A stretch of DNA of 64,000 nucleotides from Endobacterium cereale (GTDB taxonomy: Bacteria; Pseudomonadota; Alphaproteobacteria; Rhizobiales; Rhizobiaceae). The notes beneath the pieces are model-generated. The model was given only the letters and a program-made list of their open reading frames with translations. It did no database searches and was not told where the DNA came from. Below, piece after piece: positions 25,032 to 32,397 of this stretch. Within the stretch, counting starts at the first letter, position 1; every line of letters starts with the position of its first letter. The DNA lies in NCBI RefSeq assembly GCF_009617585.1, contig NZ_WIXI01000037.1:1-64000 (forward strand), read 5' to 3'. The position numbers and the translations under genes are program-made.

Positions 25032-26888
25032 ATGACACGCTCGGAGCTGGACCAAATCGCCCGGAAGGCTGGAATTGCGCTTCATTATCTCGGAATCGAT
25101 GGCTTGATCACCGAGGTGCCATCGGAGACGATTGAAGAGCTGGTTGCGGCTATCGGACCAGCGATTTTCGAAAAGGCAGCGGCCACGCCAAATTATGATC
25201 TCGACGGCGTCATCGCATCCGTGGCCAATACTTGCTTCTCTCCCGACTGGCTCCGCGATACCCGAGTATGGGGCATCGCTGTGCAGATGTACGAGCTGCG
25301 ATCCGAACGTGATTGGGGCATCGGCGATTTCGAGGATTTGGCCGCTGTTTGCAGCATTGCCGCAGGAGAAGGAGCCGATTTTGTCGGGATTAGTCCGCTA
25401 CATGCGCTCTTCACAGCTGATCCAGATCGCTGTTCACCTTACTCGCCGTCGAGCAGAACGTTTCTCAACCCAATATACATCGCGGTCGATCGCGCTCCGG
25501 GATACTCTTCTATCTTACAGGACAGCGAGGCAAAATTGAATGTAAGGTTGAGCGAAAACGTCGATTATGACGCTGTTCAGAGGTTGAAGATCGAAACGCT
25601 GCGGGACGCATGGTCAAACTGGCGTCGGGATCTCAGTCGCGATGACGAGTTCAGCCGTAGATCCTTCAACGCATTCGTATCGGATGAAGGTGCAGCGCTG
25701 CGCCGGCACGCGCTTTTCGAAGCGTTGTCACATGAAATGGTCGCCAAGGGTCGAGGCGCTGGCTGGCGTAGCTGGCCCGAGCCGTTTCAGCGTCCAGGCA
25801 GCGTAGTGGTAACTGTCTTCGCCGCAAATCATAAGTCTGAAATCGAGTTCCATCAGTGGATGCAGTGGATAGCTCATCTTCAGTTGAAAGACGTCGCAGC
25901 TCAGGCCGTCGCGAGCGGGCTACGTCTTGGCCTGTACCTTGATTTCGCGGTTGGACTATCACCTGATGGCTCCGCAACGTGGAGTAAGCCTGATGCCTAT
26001 CTCCAAGGCTTTTCGATCGGCGCACCGCCTGACCCGTTCAGCGTTCACGGACAGAATTGGGGCCTCGCCGTCCCCTCGCCAGCGCCTCATCAGCAGGAAA
26101 GTGACGCAGTAGCCGACATTCGACGGGTTATGCAGTACGCAGGGCTAGTTCGGTTTGACCACGTCATGGGCCTCTGGCGTTTGTTCGCGGTCCCGGAGGG
26201 GCGGCCGACATCGACAGGGACTTATCTGCACTATCCTTTTGCCGAGGCTCTCAACGCAATTGCGATAGAATCTCAGCGCAGCCAAACGGTGGTTGTCGGG
26301 GAGGATCTTGGCAATGTCCCCGATGGTTTCCGTGAGGTCCTGTCGCATGTTGGCATGCACAGCTACAGGGTCATGTACTTTGAGCCAGAGATCTCCACCG
26401 AGCGAGCCGACCCGATGCATCCTCAATCCCTGTTCTGCCTTTCAACCCATGATCTCGTACCGCTGGGCGGATGGTGGAAACATGATGACATAGCGCTGCG
26501 CCACTCCCTTGGCCTCCTGGATGAGAGCGGGATCGCGATCGAGAGCTCTAATCGCGAAGGGCTGAGATCCGCGCTTTGGCTTCACCTGTTTGGCGAGAAG
26601 ATGGAAAGCACCAACGTTGCGAAGGCTGAAGCCCTGCAGCAGGCCATCCATAGCTATGCCGCGGGGCTGGACAGCAAACTATTTGCCGTGCGACTCGCGG
26701 ATCTCCTTGGTGACGAACGGCCAACAAATGTCCCGGGGACTGATACGAGTTACCCCAACTGGCGTCTGAAGGCGCTTTGCCCAATCGAGCACTGGCGAAC
26801 ATTACCCACGTTCATTTCAATCGTAGAGAGCGTCTCGCAAAAGAGACCACGAAGCGATAGGGCTGGCTCGGTCGCTGAGCATTCGTGA
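25032..26888 (+). CDS. malQ: 4-alpha-glucanotransferase (amylomaltase)
   Basis: A 618-residue GH77 enzyme that moves alpha-1,4-glucan chains in maltodextrin and glycogen metabolism. GH77 features include RVWGIAVQMYELRSERDWGI, FVGISPLHALF, CSPYSPSSRTFLNPIYI, the nucleophile region VRFDHVMGLWRLF (Asp), VGEDLGNVPDGFREVL (acid/base Glu), CLSTHDLVPLGGWW, and the end PTNVPGTDTSYPNWR. The DxVxG and ED motifs are intact. ATG 25032 follows a GAGGGA site, and the 29-codon upstream extension is doubtful. No glg gene is adjacent, so it stands alone here. Confidence 0.93.
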   Translation: MTRSELDQIARKAGIALHYLGIDGLITEVPSETIEELVAAIGPAIFEKAAATPNYDLDGVIASVANTCFSPDWLRDTRVWGIAVQMYELRSERDWGIGDFEDLAAVCSIAAGEGADFVGISPLHALFTADPDRCSPYSPSSRTFLNPIYIAVDRAPGYSSILQDSEAKLNVRLSENVDYDAVQRLKIETLRDAWSNWRRDLSRDDEFSRRSFNAFVSDEGAALRRHALFEALSHEMVAKGRGAGWRSWPEPFQRPGSVVVTVFAANHKSEIEFHQWMQWIAHLQLKDVAAQAVASGLRLGLYLDFAVGLSPDGSATWSKPDAYLQGFSIGAPPDPFSVHGQNWGLAVPSPAPHQQESDAVADIRRVMQYAGLVRFDHVMGLWRLFAVPEGRPTSTGTYLHYPFAEALNAIAIESQRSQTVVVGEDLGNVPDGFREVLSHVGMHSYRVMYFEPEISTERADPMHPQSLFCLSTHDLVPLGGWWKHDDIALRHSLGLLDESGIAIESSNREGLRSALWLHLFGEKMESTNVAKAEALQQAIHSYAAGLDSKLFAVRLADLLGDERPTNVPGTDTSYPNWRLKALCPIEHWRTLPTFISIVESVSQKRPRSDRAGSVAEHS

Positions 26889-26995
26889 ACCATACGTGGA
26901 TCGCCCATGATCAGCGGGCGGGTAGTTAGCGGTCAGCTCTCAGCGCCGCCGGTACAATCAATGGGCTGTTAGGCGGCGACGCGTTGATCAACGAT

Positions 26996-27020
26996 CCGCC
27001 CAACTGGGCGGCTCTTTCTC
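26996..27020 (+). terminator. Possible terminator after malQ
   Basis: CCGCCC-AACT-GGGCGG followed by the pyrimidine-rich CTCTTTCTC, between the malQ stop and the convergent TetR gene. The T-run is imperfect. Confidence 0.4.
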
Positions 27021-27705
27021 AGGCTCTTGCCGTAATCGCGGCCGGCCATTTCGGCCATTCTCCGTCAAGAAAGAACGTCAATTGAGTTTGAACGATGACT
27101 TTGAAATGGGCGATGTAGGTATCGGATTCCTGTGGCGGTGATGTGAGAGCGAGACGCAACGTCGCATCCGCCATATTGAACATCAGAAACAGCGCCGCTT
27201 TAAAATCAGCCCGTCTCGACTTTGCAACGAACTGCTCGGTCGCCTCATAGAAATCCTGCACCTGATACCGCGTTTCCTCAATATCCTGCTCGGCTAGGCT
27301 CTTGCTCGCCTTTATGGCTGTCAGGATCTGAACAGCGGCGGCGTTCTCGCGCATTGCTCGATAGTAGGCGTCGAACAGCTTGCCGGGCGCCTTGAGTGCA
27401 TCTTCGCGGGATTTGATAGTTGCCACCACTTCGACCACAAGACGACGGGTCAGGTTCACATGGCGGTCGTGCAGCATGGCAAGGATAGCCGACTTATCCG
27501 GAAAATACTGATACACCGACGAGATTGGTCCACCGGACTGCCTGCCGATTTCCTTCATCGTCACTGCATCGATTCCATGTTCGCCGATCAGCTTCTCAGC
27601 AACACTTAAAATGCTCATGACACGATCGAGCGCTCGATCCTGCTTCGGAATTCTTCTGAGAACCTTCCGTTCACGTTTCCACCCACTAATGTTCGTTTTC
27701 GTCAT
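27019..27705 (-). CDS. TetR-family transcriptional regulator
   Basis: A 228-residue regulator. The N terminus is basic, then the TetR helix-turn-helix follows: VMSILSVAEKLIGEHGIDAV and TMKEIGRQSGGPISSVYQYF with PDKSAILAML. The C-terminal ligand and dimer domain is all-helical and fits no known ligand class by eye. The start MTKTN at 27705 is preferred over a 13-codon longer form. It stands alone, with no divergent efflux or enzyme gene nearby to suggest its target. Confidence 0.88.
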   Translation of the reverse strand: MTKTNISGWKRERKVLRRIPKQDRALDRVMSILSVAEKLIGEHGIDAVTMKEIGRQSGGPISSVYQYFPDKSAILAMLHDRHVNLTRRLVVEVVATIKSREDALKAPGKLFDAYYRAMRENAAAVQILTAIKASKSLAEQDIEETRYQVQDFYEATEQFVAKSRRADFKAALFLMFNMADATLRLALTSPPQESDTYIAHFKVIVQTQLTFFLDGEWPKWPAAITARA

Positions 27706-27915
27706 TTTTGAATACCCCCAGTGCCGTAACGCTAACGCAGACAAGCTGTTCTATTAGCGGCCCGGCTCGATCAAAAAACATAGTGCTGGCTCCAAGCCCA
27801 TGACAACGATGTCTCCAGGGAGCCTTGAGCGCCGCCTAAGCTCGGATCGATCCTTTTTTCGCAAAGCGGCGCGGCCATTTGCGGCAAAAACCACGGTGTT
27901 TGGCACGGTGAAGAG

Positions 27916-28137
27916 CTAGTCCGAATCCTGTAGGGCTTTTCCATCTGGGTCTGTTGGGCCAGTCCTCCGCGATTGAGAAGCTGTAACCGGCCTGCTTAGC
28001 CGAATTCCTTGGCCGGCGGCGAATGAGTCCGCATGGTCAAGGAATCGGAATGTTCGCTCAAACGAACGGCCTTCTTCTGAAACCTCTACAACCCACACGT
28101 CATCTCGCTCATAAATACTGACTATTTTGTCTGGCAA
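27916..28137 (-). CDS. Small hypothetical protein
   Basis: A 73-residue protein starting at TTG 28137: L(M)PDKIVSIYERDDVWVVEV. Strand-rich residues 5-35 (WVVEVSEEGRSFERTFRF) are followed by a helix (DHADSFAAGQGIRLS) and a polar tail. This strand-strand-helix order resembles small DUF2188-like domains. No good ribosome site is visible, and function is unknown. Confidence 0.5.
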   Translation of the reverse strand: MPDKIVSIYERDDVWVVEVSEEGRSFERTFRFLDHADSFAAGQGIRLSRPVTASQSRRTGPTDPDGKALQDSD

Positions 28138-28507
28138 ATCTCATTCCCGATGTACCTTAATTATGACAAATGCTAACTTGTTCTAAGTCATAACGCCACC
28201 GTTTCTGCGGGCTGAAGCGCGTAAATGCTTATACCGAGATCTTGTCACGCGTTTTCCAGCGTTGCGTTCTCTATTTTTGCAGCCTCAATAGCGGTGCCAT
28301 TTTCGACGCGGCGATGAGCGCTATCGCGGATAAAAGCATATCACCGCAGGCACGTGATCTTCGCTTGCGCCTCCAGCGCTGGAAAACAACTCGGGCGAGC
28401 TGTGATGCCGGCCTTCCAAATAATGCCGCGTTGATCTTAGGGCTGCAGCGGATTATCAGGTAAAGCATGGCAAATTGGCAGCCACATGGAACTCACTTGT
28501 TACCGTA
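28138..28507. other. Intergenic stretch without recognised content
   Basis: About 370 bases upstream of the small hypothetical gene and downstream of the GNAT gene. A 73-codon rightward frame (28242-28463) looks like chance. No hairpin with a T-run is seen. Confidence 0.4.
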
Positions 28508-28960
28508 TCAACTGCTCGCAGAAGAGCTCAGCACATGGACATATTCTCCAGGCGCTTGCACAACTGTCCAACCTCTTCGCATGTAGAACTGCATTCCGTC
28601 ATCCGTTGCCGTTAAGTAGAGGGGAGTGCGGCCTAACCGCTCGGTGCGCCGGATGGCCTCCGCGATCAATAATGAGCCAGTTCCTTTTCGACGCTCAGTT
28701 TCTTCGACCCACAAACCAGACAGCCACGGTGAGAGGTCCCTCCGTGGGCCAGTGTTGCTCTCCACTACAGAGACAGCTCCTAGGAAAAAACCGTTCTTCA
28801 CCGCAACCAGCGTGAAAGGGAAGGCCCTTCCGCGCATCGTATCCTGCACCTTGGACTTAACATGGTCGACGGTGCTGACGTCACGCCACCATTCCCGCCA
28901 GATTCGATCAGCGACAGTGTCTGCCATCCATGGACATTCGTGAAGGTCAAGAATTTGCAT
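28508..28960 (-). CDS. GNAT-family N-acetyltransferase
   Basis: A 150-residue acetyltransferase. The central strand and acetyl-CoA loop read LSGLWVEETERRKGTGSLLI (R-R-x-G-x-G), followed by AEAIRRTERLGRTPLYLTA and FYMRRGWTVVQ, the classic last strand-helix of GNAT proteins. The acceptor is unknown. The start at 28960 gives MQILDLHECPWM, and the next 300 bases upstream are empty. Confidence 0.85.
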   Translation of the reverse strand: MQILDLHECPWMADTVADRIWREWWRDVSTVDHVKSKVQDTMRGRAFPFTLVAVKNGFFLGAVSVVESNTGPRRDLSPWLSGLWVEETERRKGTGSLLIAEAIRRTERLGRTPLYLTATDDGMQFYMRRGWTVVQAPGEYVHVLSSSASS

Positions 28961-29274
28961 GATGTGAGATAAAGATACTCCGTTTTCAATGAACGCGTTC
29001 TCGCCCGGCGATGTCTCCGCTCACCCGCTCCATTTTGCAAGGACTGTTTTCACTGCCGCAGCTTGCTCGGAGAAGCTCGGATCTCTGCGTGCAAATCGTT
29101 AGCAAAATTGCCTCAATTACGCCGAAGATGCAGCAGTAGGTAGTGCTGCGTCTGGCTGGCAATCAATTTATACAGTGGCTGCCACGGCTCATTGCCACGA
29201 GTTTGCTGCGCGATCATCGTCCTGAGAGTAAGGTCGTCAGGAAAGAAAACGGCATAAAGATGAGAGGAAGCTAA
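28961..29274. other. Divergent intergenic stretch
   Basis: About 310 bases between the leftward GNAT gene and the rightward XRE regulator. It must hold both promoters, but I cannot pick out convincing boxes. Confidence 0.4.
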
Positions 29275-29673
29275 ATGCCTACATTTTCCCCTGATCCTAT
29301 CGACGTCACTGTGGGAAGCAACTTGCGGCGTTTTCGGCAAGTCGCCGGCATAAGCCAGTCCGCTCTAGGCGGAGCCCTCGGAGTTACGTTTCAGCAGATT
29401 CAGAAATACGAGCGTGGGACTAACCGGGTGAGCGCAAGCCGGCTTCAGCAAATCGCGGATGTATTGAATGTTAAAGTATCGGATTTTTTTGATGGAGAAA
29501 AGGCGATCTCTACCCATGGGGGTGCGCTGCCTGCTAATGATCCGCTGGTAGTTTATCTCCTTACCGCTGAAGGCAGGGCTCTCAACCGAGCTTATTGGAA
29601 GTTATCCAAGGCACTTCGTCATCACATAATTGGGCTCGCGGAATCTCTGGAATTCTCATCGAATGCAAAGTAG
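29275..29673 (+). CDS. XRE-family helix-turn-helix regulator
   Basis: A 132-residue protein with a lambda-repressor-like domain at residues 12-70: LRRFRQVAGISQSALGGALG, VTFQQIQKYERGTNRVSASR, LQQIADVLNVKVSDFF. This arrangement matches the many short rhizobial XRE proteins (SinR/ClgR-like fold). The C-terminal 50 residues are helical (LNRAYWKLSKALRHHIIGLA) and could dimerise. AGAGGA precedes the ATG. Target genes are unknown. The hsp20 gene downstream has its own RNA thermometer. Confidence 0.88.
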   Translation: MPTFSPDPIDVTVGSNLRRFRQVAGISQSALGGALGVTFQQIQKYERGTNRVSASRLQQIADVLNVKVSDFFDGEKAISTHGGALPANDPLVVYLLTAEGRALNRAYWKLSKALRHHIIGLAESLEFSSNAK

Positions 29674-29820
29674 CTGCAGGCTATGTGCATATCGATCCAT
29701 CCAAATATTCTTATCTCCTGGCTCCGACTAGGAATTCCAAGAATCGCGGCACGATCGCGACATCTGATGAGGAAAAATTCTCCGATGCTCTTGAACGACT
29801 AAAATCGCGAAATTAAATTG

Positions 29821-29907
29821 TTGCCGTCGGCGGCCCAAAGGGAGCCGAAGAGCCGGGGCAGCGGGAGTTCCGCGCCCCTTCCATGTTGCTTTACGGAGGA
29901 TATGGTA
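29821..29907 (+). promoter_or_regulatory. ROSE-type RNA thermometer before hsp20
   Basis: The leader before the hsp20 start folds into a GC-rich hairpin (29855-29878, GGGGCAGCGG pairing with CCGCGCCCC) and a last hairpin at 29881-29905. There CCAT pairs with ATGG and TTGCT faces the ribosome site GGAGGA. That TTGCT opposite the Shine-Dalgarno with one bulged G is the hallmark of ROSE elements, which block translation at low temperature and melt on heat shock. The assignment is by eye, without folding calculations. Confidence 0.7.
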
Positions 29908-30378
29908 ATGAGAGCTGATCTCGATTTCGCACCACTGTACCGGTCCAGCGTTGGCTTCGACCGCGTCTTCAATCTTCTCAACAATGCTCAGCGCCTGCAT
30001 GCGGTCGATAGCTGGCCGCCCTATGATATCGTCAAGACCGGCGAAAACGATTACTGCATCGAAATGGCGGTCGCAGGTTTCGGCGAAGGTGATCTCGATA
30101 TCACCCAGGAACGCAACGTCCTGATCGTCAAAGGCCAGAAGGCCGAGACAAAAGACGGTGAATATCTGCATCGCGGGATTGCCGGACGCGGCTTCGAGCG
30201 CAAGTTCGAGCTTGCGGACCATGTCCGGGTCGAGGACGCATCGCTTTCCAATGGTCTCCTACAAGTGAGCCTCAAGCGTGAAGTCCCCGAGGCAATGAAG
30301 CCGCGGAAGATCGCCATTGGAGGTGCCACGTTTCAAAACGAGCCGCTTCAGCTGGAAGCAGATCGCCAGGTCGCTTGA
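29908..30378 (+). CDS. hsp20: Small heat-shock protein, Hsp20/IbpA family
   Basis: A 156-residue alpha-crystallin chaperone. The N terminus has FAPLYRSSVGFDRVFNLLNN, the crystallin domain spans about residues 38-130 (PPYDIVKTGENDYCIEMAVA, NVLIVKGQKAETKDGEYLHR, GIAGRGFERKFELADHV), and the C terminus keeps the I-x-I anchor in RKIAIGG. It holds unfolding proteins for refolding. The ATG at 29908 sits 8 bases after GGAGGA; an in-frame ATG at 29902 is too close. Regulation is by the ROSE element. Confidence 0.93.
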   Translation: MRADLDFAPLYRSSVGFDRVFNLLNNAQRLHAVDSWPPYDIVKTGENDYCIEMAVAGFGEGDLDITQERNVLIVKGQKAETKDGEYLHRGIAGRGFERKFELADHVRVEDASLSNGLLQVSLKREVPEAMKPRKIAIGGATFQNEPLQLEADRQVA

Positions 30379-30600
30379 TCGGGTGATCGCCATGAAGTCT
30401 CGTGCGAAACCCTTCGCAGTTCAGGTTCGCAGACGCAGAGGCCTCAAACGGAAAGCACTGTCCGGGAAGCATTCTCAGACTTGCTGCGCAGAATCCAGAA
30501 CCCCTCGCCTCAAGCGAAACCCTCACGATAACGATCGGCGGCCGGTCCGGGAGGGCCGGCCTCCACAGTTCGACCAATCGAGCCAAGCAAGGAGGTTACT

Positions 30601-30897
30601 ATGGCGCTCGCTCTGTTCGACACACCGCTCTACGCTCAGCGCCGGTATTTCGTGCAGGAAATCACCGGCCTCGACGATGTCTTCGATTTTCTCGATGAGT
30701 GGCCACAGGAGAAGCGGAACCTCGCATACCAGACTTTGAGCCGATATTGCCACGAAGCTGCCGGAGGTCGGTGGCCGATCTCGGCCGTCCGCAAGAACTT
30801 CGAGCGTTTCTTGAAGCAAAACGGGAAGCTTGCCTCGCTCGAGGATGTGCCGCCTTGCCTGCGGCGTGACGGTGGCGCCAAGATTGGCGGCATATAA
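30601..30897 (+). CDS. DUF982 protein
   Basis: A 98-residue protein of a family nearly confined to rhizobia. The core is ITGLDDVFDFLDEWPQEKRN and then YQTLSRYCHEAAGGRWPISA with VRKNFERFLKQNGKL. An ideal AAGGAGG site precedes the ATG. A GC-rich hairpin (GGCCGG and CCGGCC) lies in the 220-base leader after hsp20. Function is unknown; position after hsp20 hints at heat co-expression. Confidence 0.85.
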   Translation: MALALFDTPLYAQRRYFVQEITGLDDVFDFLDEWPQEKRNLAYQTLSRYCHEAAGGRWPISAVRKNFERFLKQNGKLASLEDVPPCLRRDGGAKIGGI

Positions 30898-31039
30898 GTT
30901 TGCCGTTAAGGTAGCATCACTTTTATCAGGGCGGAGGCGTACCGAATGTCTCCGTCACGCGCACGTCCCGATTGACTAAATCGTGCAGCGCTGTATGACG
31001 TTTGTCTGTTTTAGCTGATTATTTGTCAGGATCAATACG

Positions 31040-31345
31040 GTGAGCACCGAAAACAATATTGAGCGCGACGTCAAACTTCTTTCCGCTATGGCCAACGAAA
31101 AACGCCTCCAGATTTTAAAGCTCATTTCAGAGCGGGAGTTGGGTGTGGGAGAATTAGCCTCATTGGTCGGACTGAGCCAGTCTGCCCTGTCGCAACATTT
31201 GGCGAAATTGAGGGCAGATCAGTTGGTGGTTACGCGCCGAGATGCCCAAAGTATCTATTACTCCACAAGCCATTCGGGCGTCTGCTCCATCCTGAAGACG
31301 CTCAGCGCTATGTCACGGACCGAAGATCAGAGACACGCTAGCTGA
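31040..31345 (+). CDS. ArsR-family regulator
   Basis: A 101-residue winged-helix protein: LLSAMANEKRLQILKLISER, ELASLVGLSQSALSQHLAKL, RADQLVVTRRDAQSIYYSTS. It carries only one Cys, near residue 85, and none of the usual metal-site cysteines. It is a close relative of the regulator at 8143-8457, with identical GLSQSALSQHLAKL helices, so the two may read similar operators. GTG 31040 follows an AGGA site. No clear target gene is adjacent. Confidence 0.87.
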   Translation: MSTENNIERDVKLLSAMANEKRLQILKLISERELGVGELASLVGLSQSALSQHLAKLRADQLVVTRRDAQSIYYSTSHSGVCSILKTLSAMSRTEDQRHAS

Positions 31346-31367
31346 ACCGAACCCACCCGTTCCAACT

Positions 31368-31772
31368 TCAGTGTTGTAAATCGGCGCCGCGCGCTTCTTC
31401 ACTCGCGTGGACCACAATACCGACATAGCGAACCGTATCCCCAAGTTCGTTGCGGAACCCCCTCCCATAACCCGTTACCCAGCTATATTCATTGAGGCTG
31501 TTCAAAACGCGGTAGGTTTCTTGCTGCGGTCTGTCAGCAACGATGCTGTCACGTATCTTTCTTGCAAGGCGTGGTCGGTCCTCTGGATGAACCCGCTCCA
31601 TATACACTTCAATTGACAGACCCGCAGCCGCATCTCGCGGGTGCAGCCCAAACAGCAAGGCAAGTGCGCCATCGGCACGGAGGATGTTGTCACCCACATC
31701 CCAGGAAAAGAAACCCGCTTCGGGCGGCGCGGCTTCGGAAATTTCTGCGACAAATAAAACATCGTTCAACAA
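31368..31772 (-). CDS. Stand-alone PAS domain protein
   Basis: A 134-residue PAS_3-type sensor domain: GFFSWDVGDNILRADGALAL, LFGLHPRDAAAGLSIEVYME, RVHPEDRPRLARKI, and QQETYRVLNSLNEYSWVTGY with GRGFRNELGDTVRYVGIVVH. No output domain follows; it ends a few residues after the last strand. Such single PAS proteins may act with separate kinases, and two HWE kinases with PAS domains lie within 6 kb. Ligand unknown. Confidence 0.8.
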   Translation of the reverse strand: MLNDVLFVAEISEAAPPEAGFFSWDVGDNILRADGALALLFGLHPRDAAAGLSIEVYMERVHPEDRPRLARKIRDSIVADRPQQETYRVLNSLNEYSWVTGYGRGFRNELGDTVRYVGIVVHASEEARGADLQH

Positions 31773-32397
31773 ACGTATGGTCCACCGGCACGGTTACGTT
31801 GGGTTGATTTCTATTCTAGGATGTGTGCACGCAACTTCAAGGGGTTTGGTATGAACCAGTGCGCGACAGTCGGTTCTTCCCACTAATCGCCGGCACTCGT
31901 CTCATACTAAACCTTAAAGAAAACGGGCTCTTCGCAGGACTTTCCTCGCTCGGCGCCGCAAAGCAGTCTATAGGGTATTAAGTCGATTATATGGGTATCA
32001 AGCAAAGGCTTCAGTGACCGACCGAGGCACTACATTCGAAGCCGTTTTCGCGCACAGCACAGAAGCCACTGGTCAATTCGTTGTAAGAAAAAAGGGCCTG
32101 CGAAACCGCGGCCCTTGAAATTGGAAGGTCGAAACCTCCAGAGGGAAACAGCTGGCGCCCGGGAGACAGTGGGCGCAACCGGTTTTCCGCATATGAGCAC
32201 TATTCAGTTTCCGGGCAAGAGCTTGTTCCCGATATCGGTACGGTTTCGGTCGTTTTCCGATTGGACCAATCGATCAAGCAGGAGCGCAAACGTGCCGTTA
32301 CGCTCTGGCGGGTGGTAGCCGGCCTGGTGCTGGACGGCGCTGCGCACCATCTGGCTCGATGCAAGTGAAAGGAATTCGAGAGGCAGCACCCAGAGTT
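31773..32397. other. Long intergenic stretch with a possible small RNA
   Basis: About 625 bases. Its right half contains a minus-strand hairpin-terminator array described separately. The left half shows no gene, promoter or repeat that I can defend. Confidence 0.4.
32086..32230 (-). ncRNA. Candidate small RNA ending in an intrinsic terminator
   Basis: On the minus strand a hairpin GGAGGT-TTCG-ACCTTCC (32125-32141) is followed by a terminator, AAGGGCC-GCGGTTTCGC-AGGCCCTT with a T-run (32086-32116). They lie about 280 bases past the GGDEF-EAL stop, too far for a usual gene end, with no frame between that looks coded. The 5' end is not defined. It could instead be the long 3' end of that gene's message. 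Confidence 0.4.

Noticed and set aside
30379..30600. Basic peptide frame between hsp20 and DUF982 (ATG 30392)
   Set aside because: It continues out of phase into the DUF982 gene and looks like a chance Arg-rich frame.
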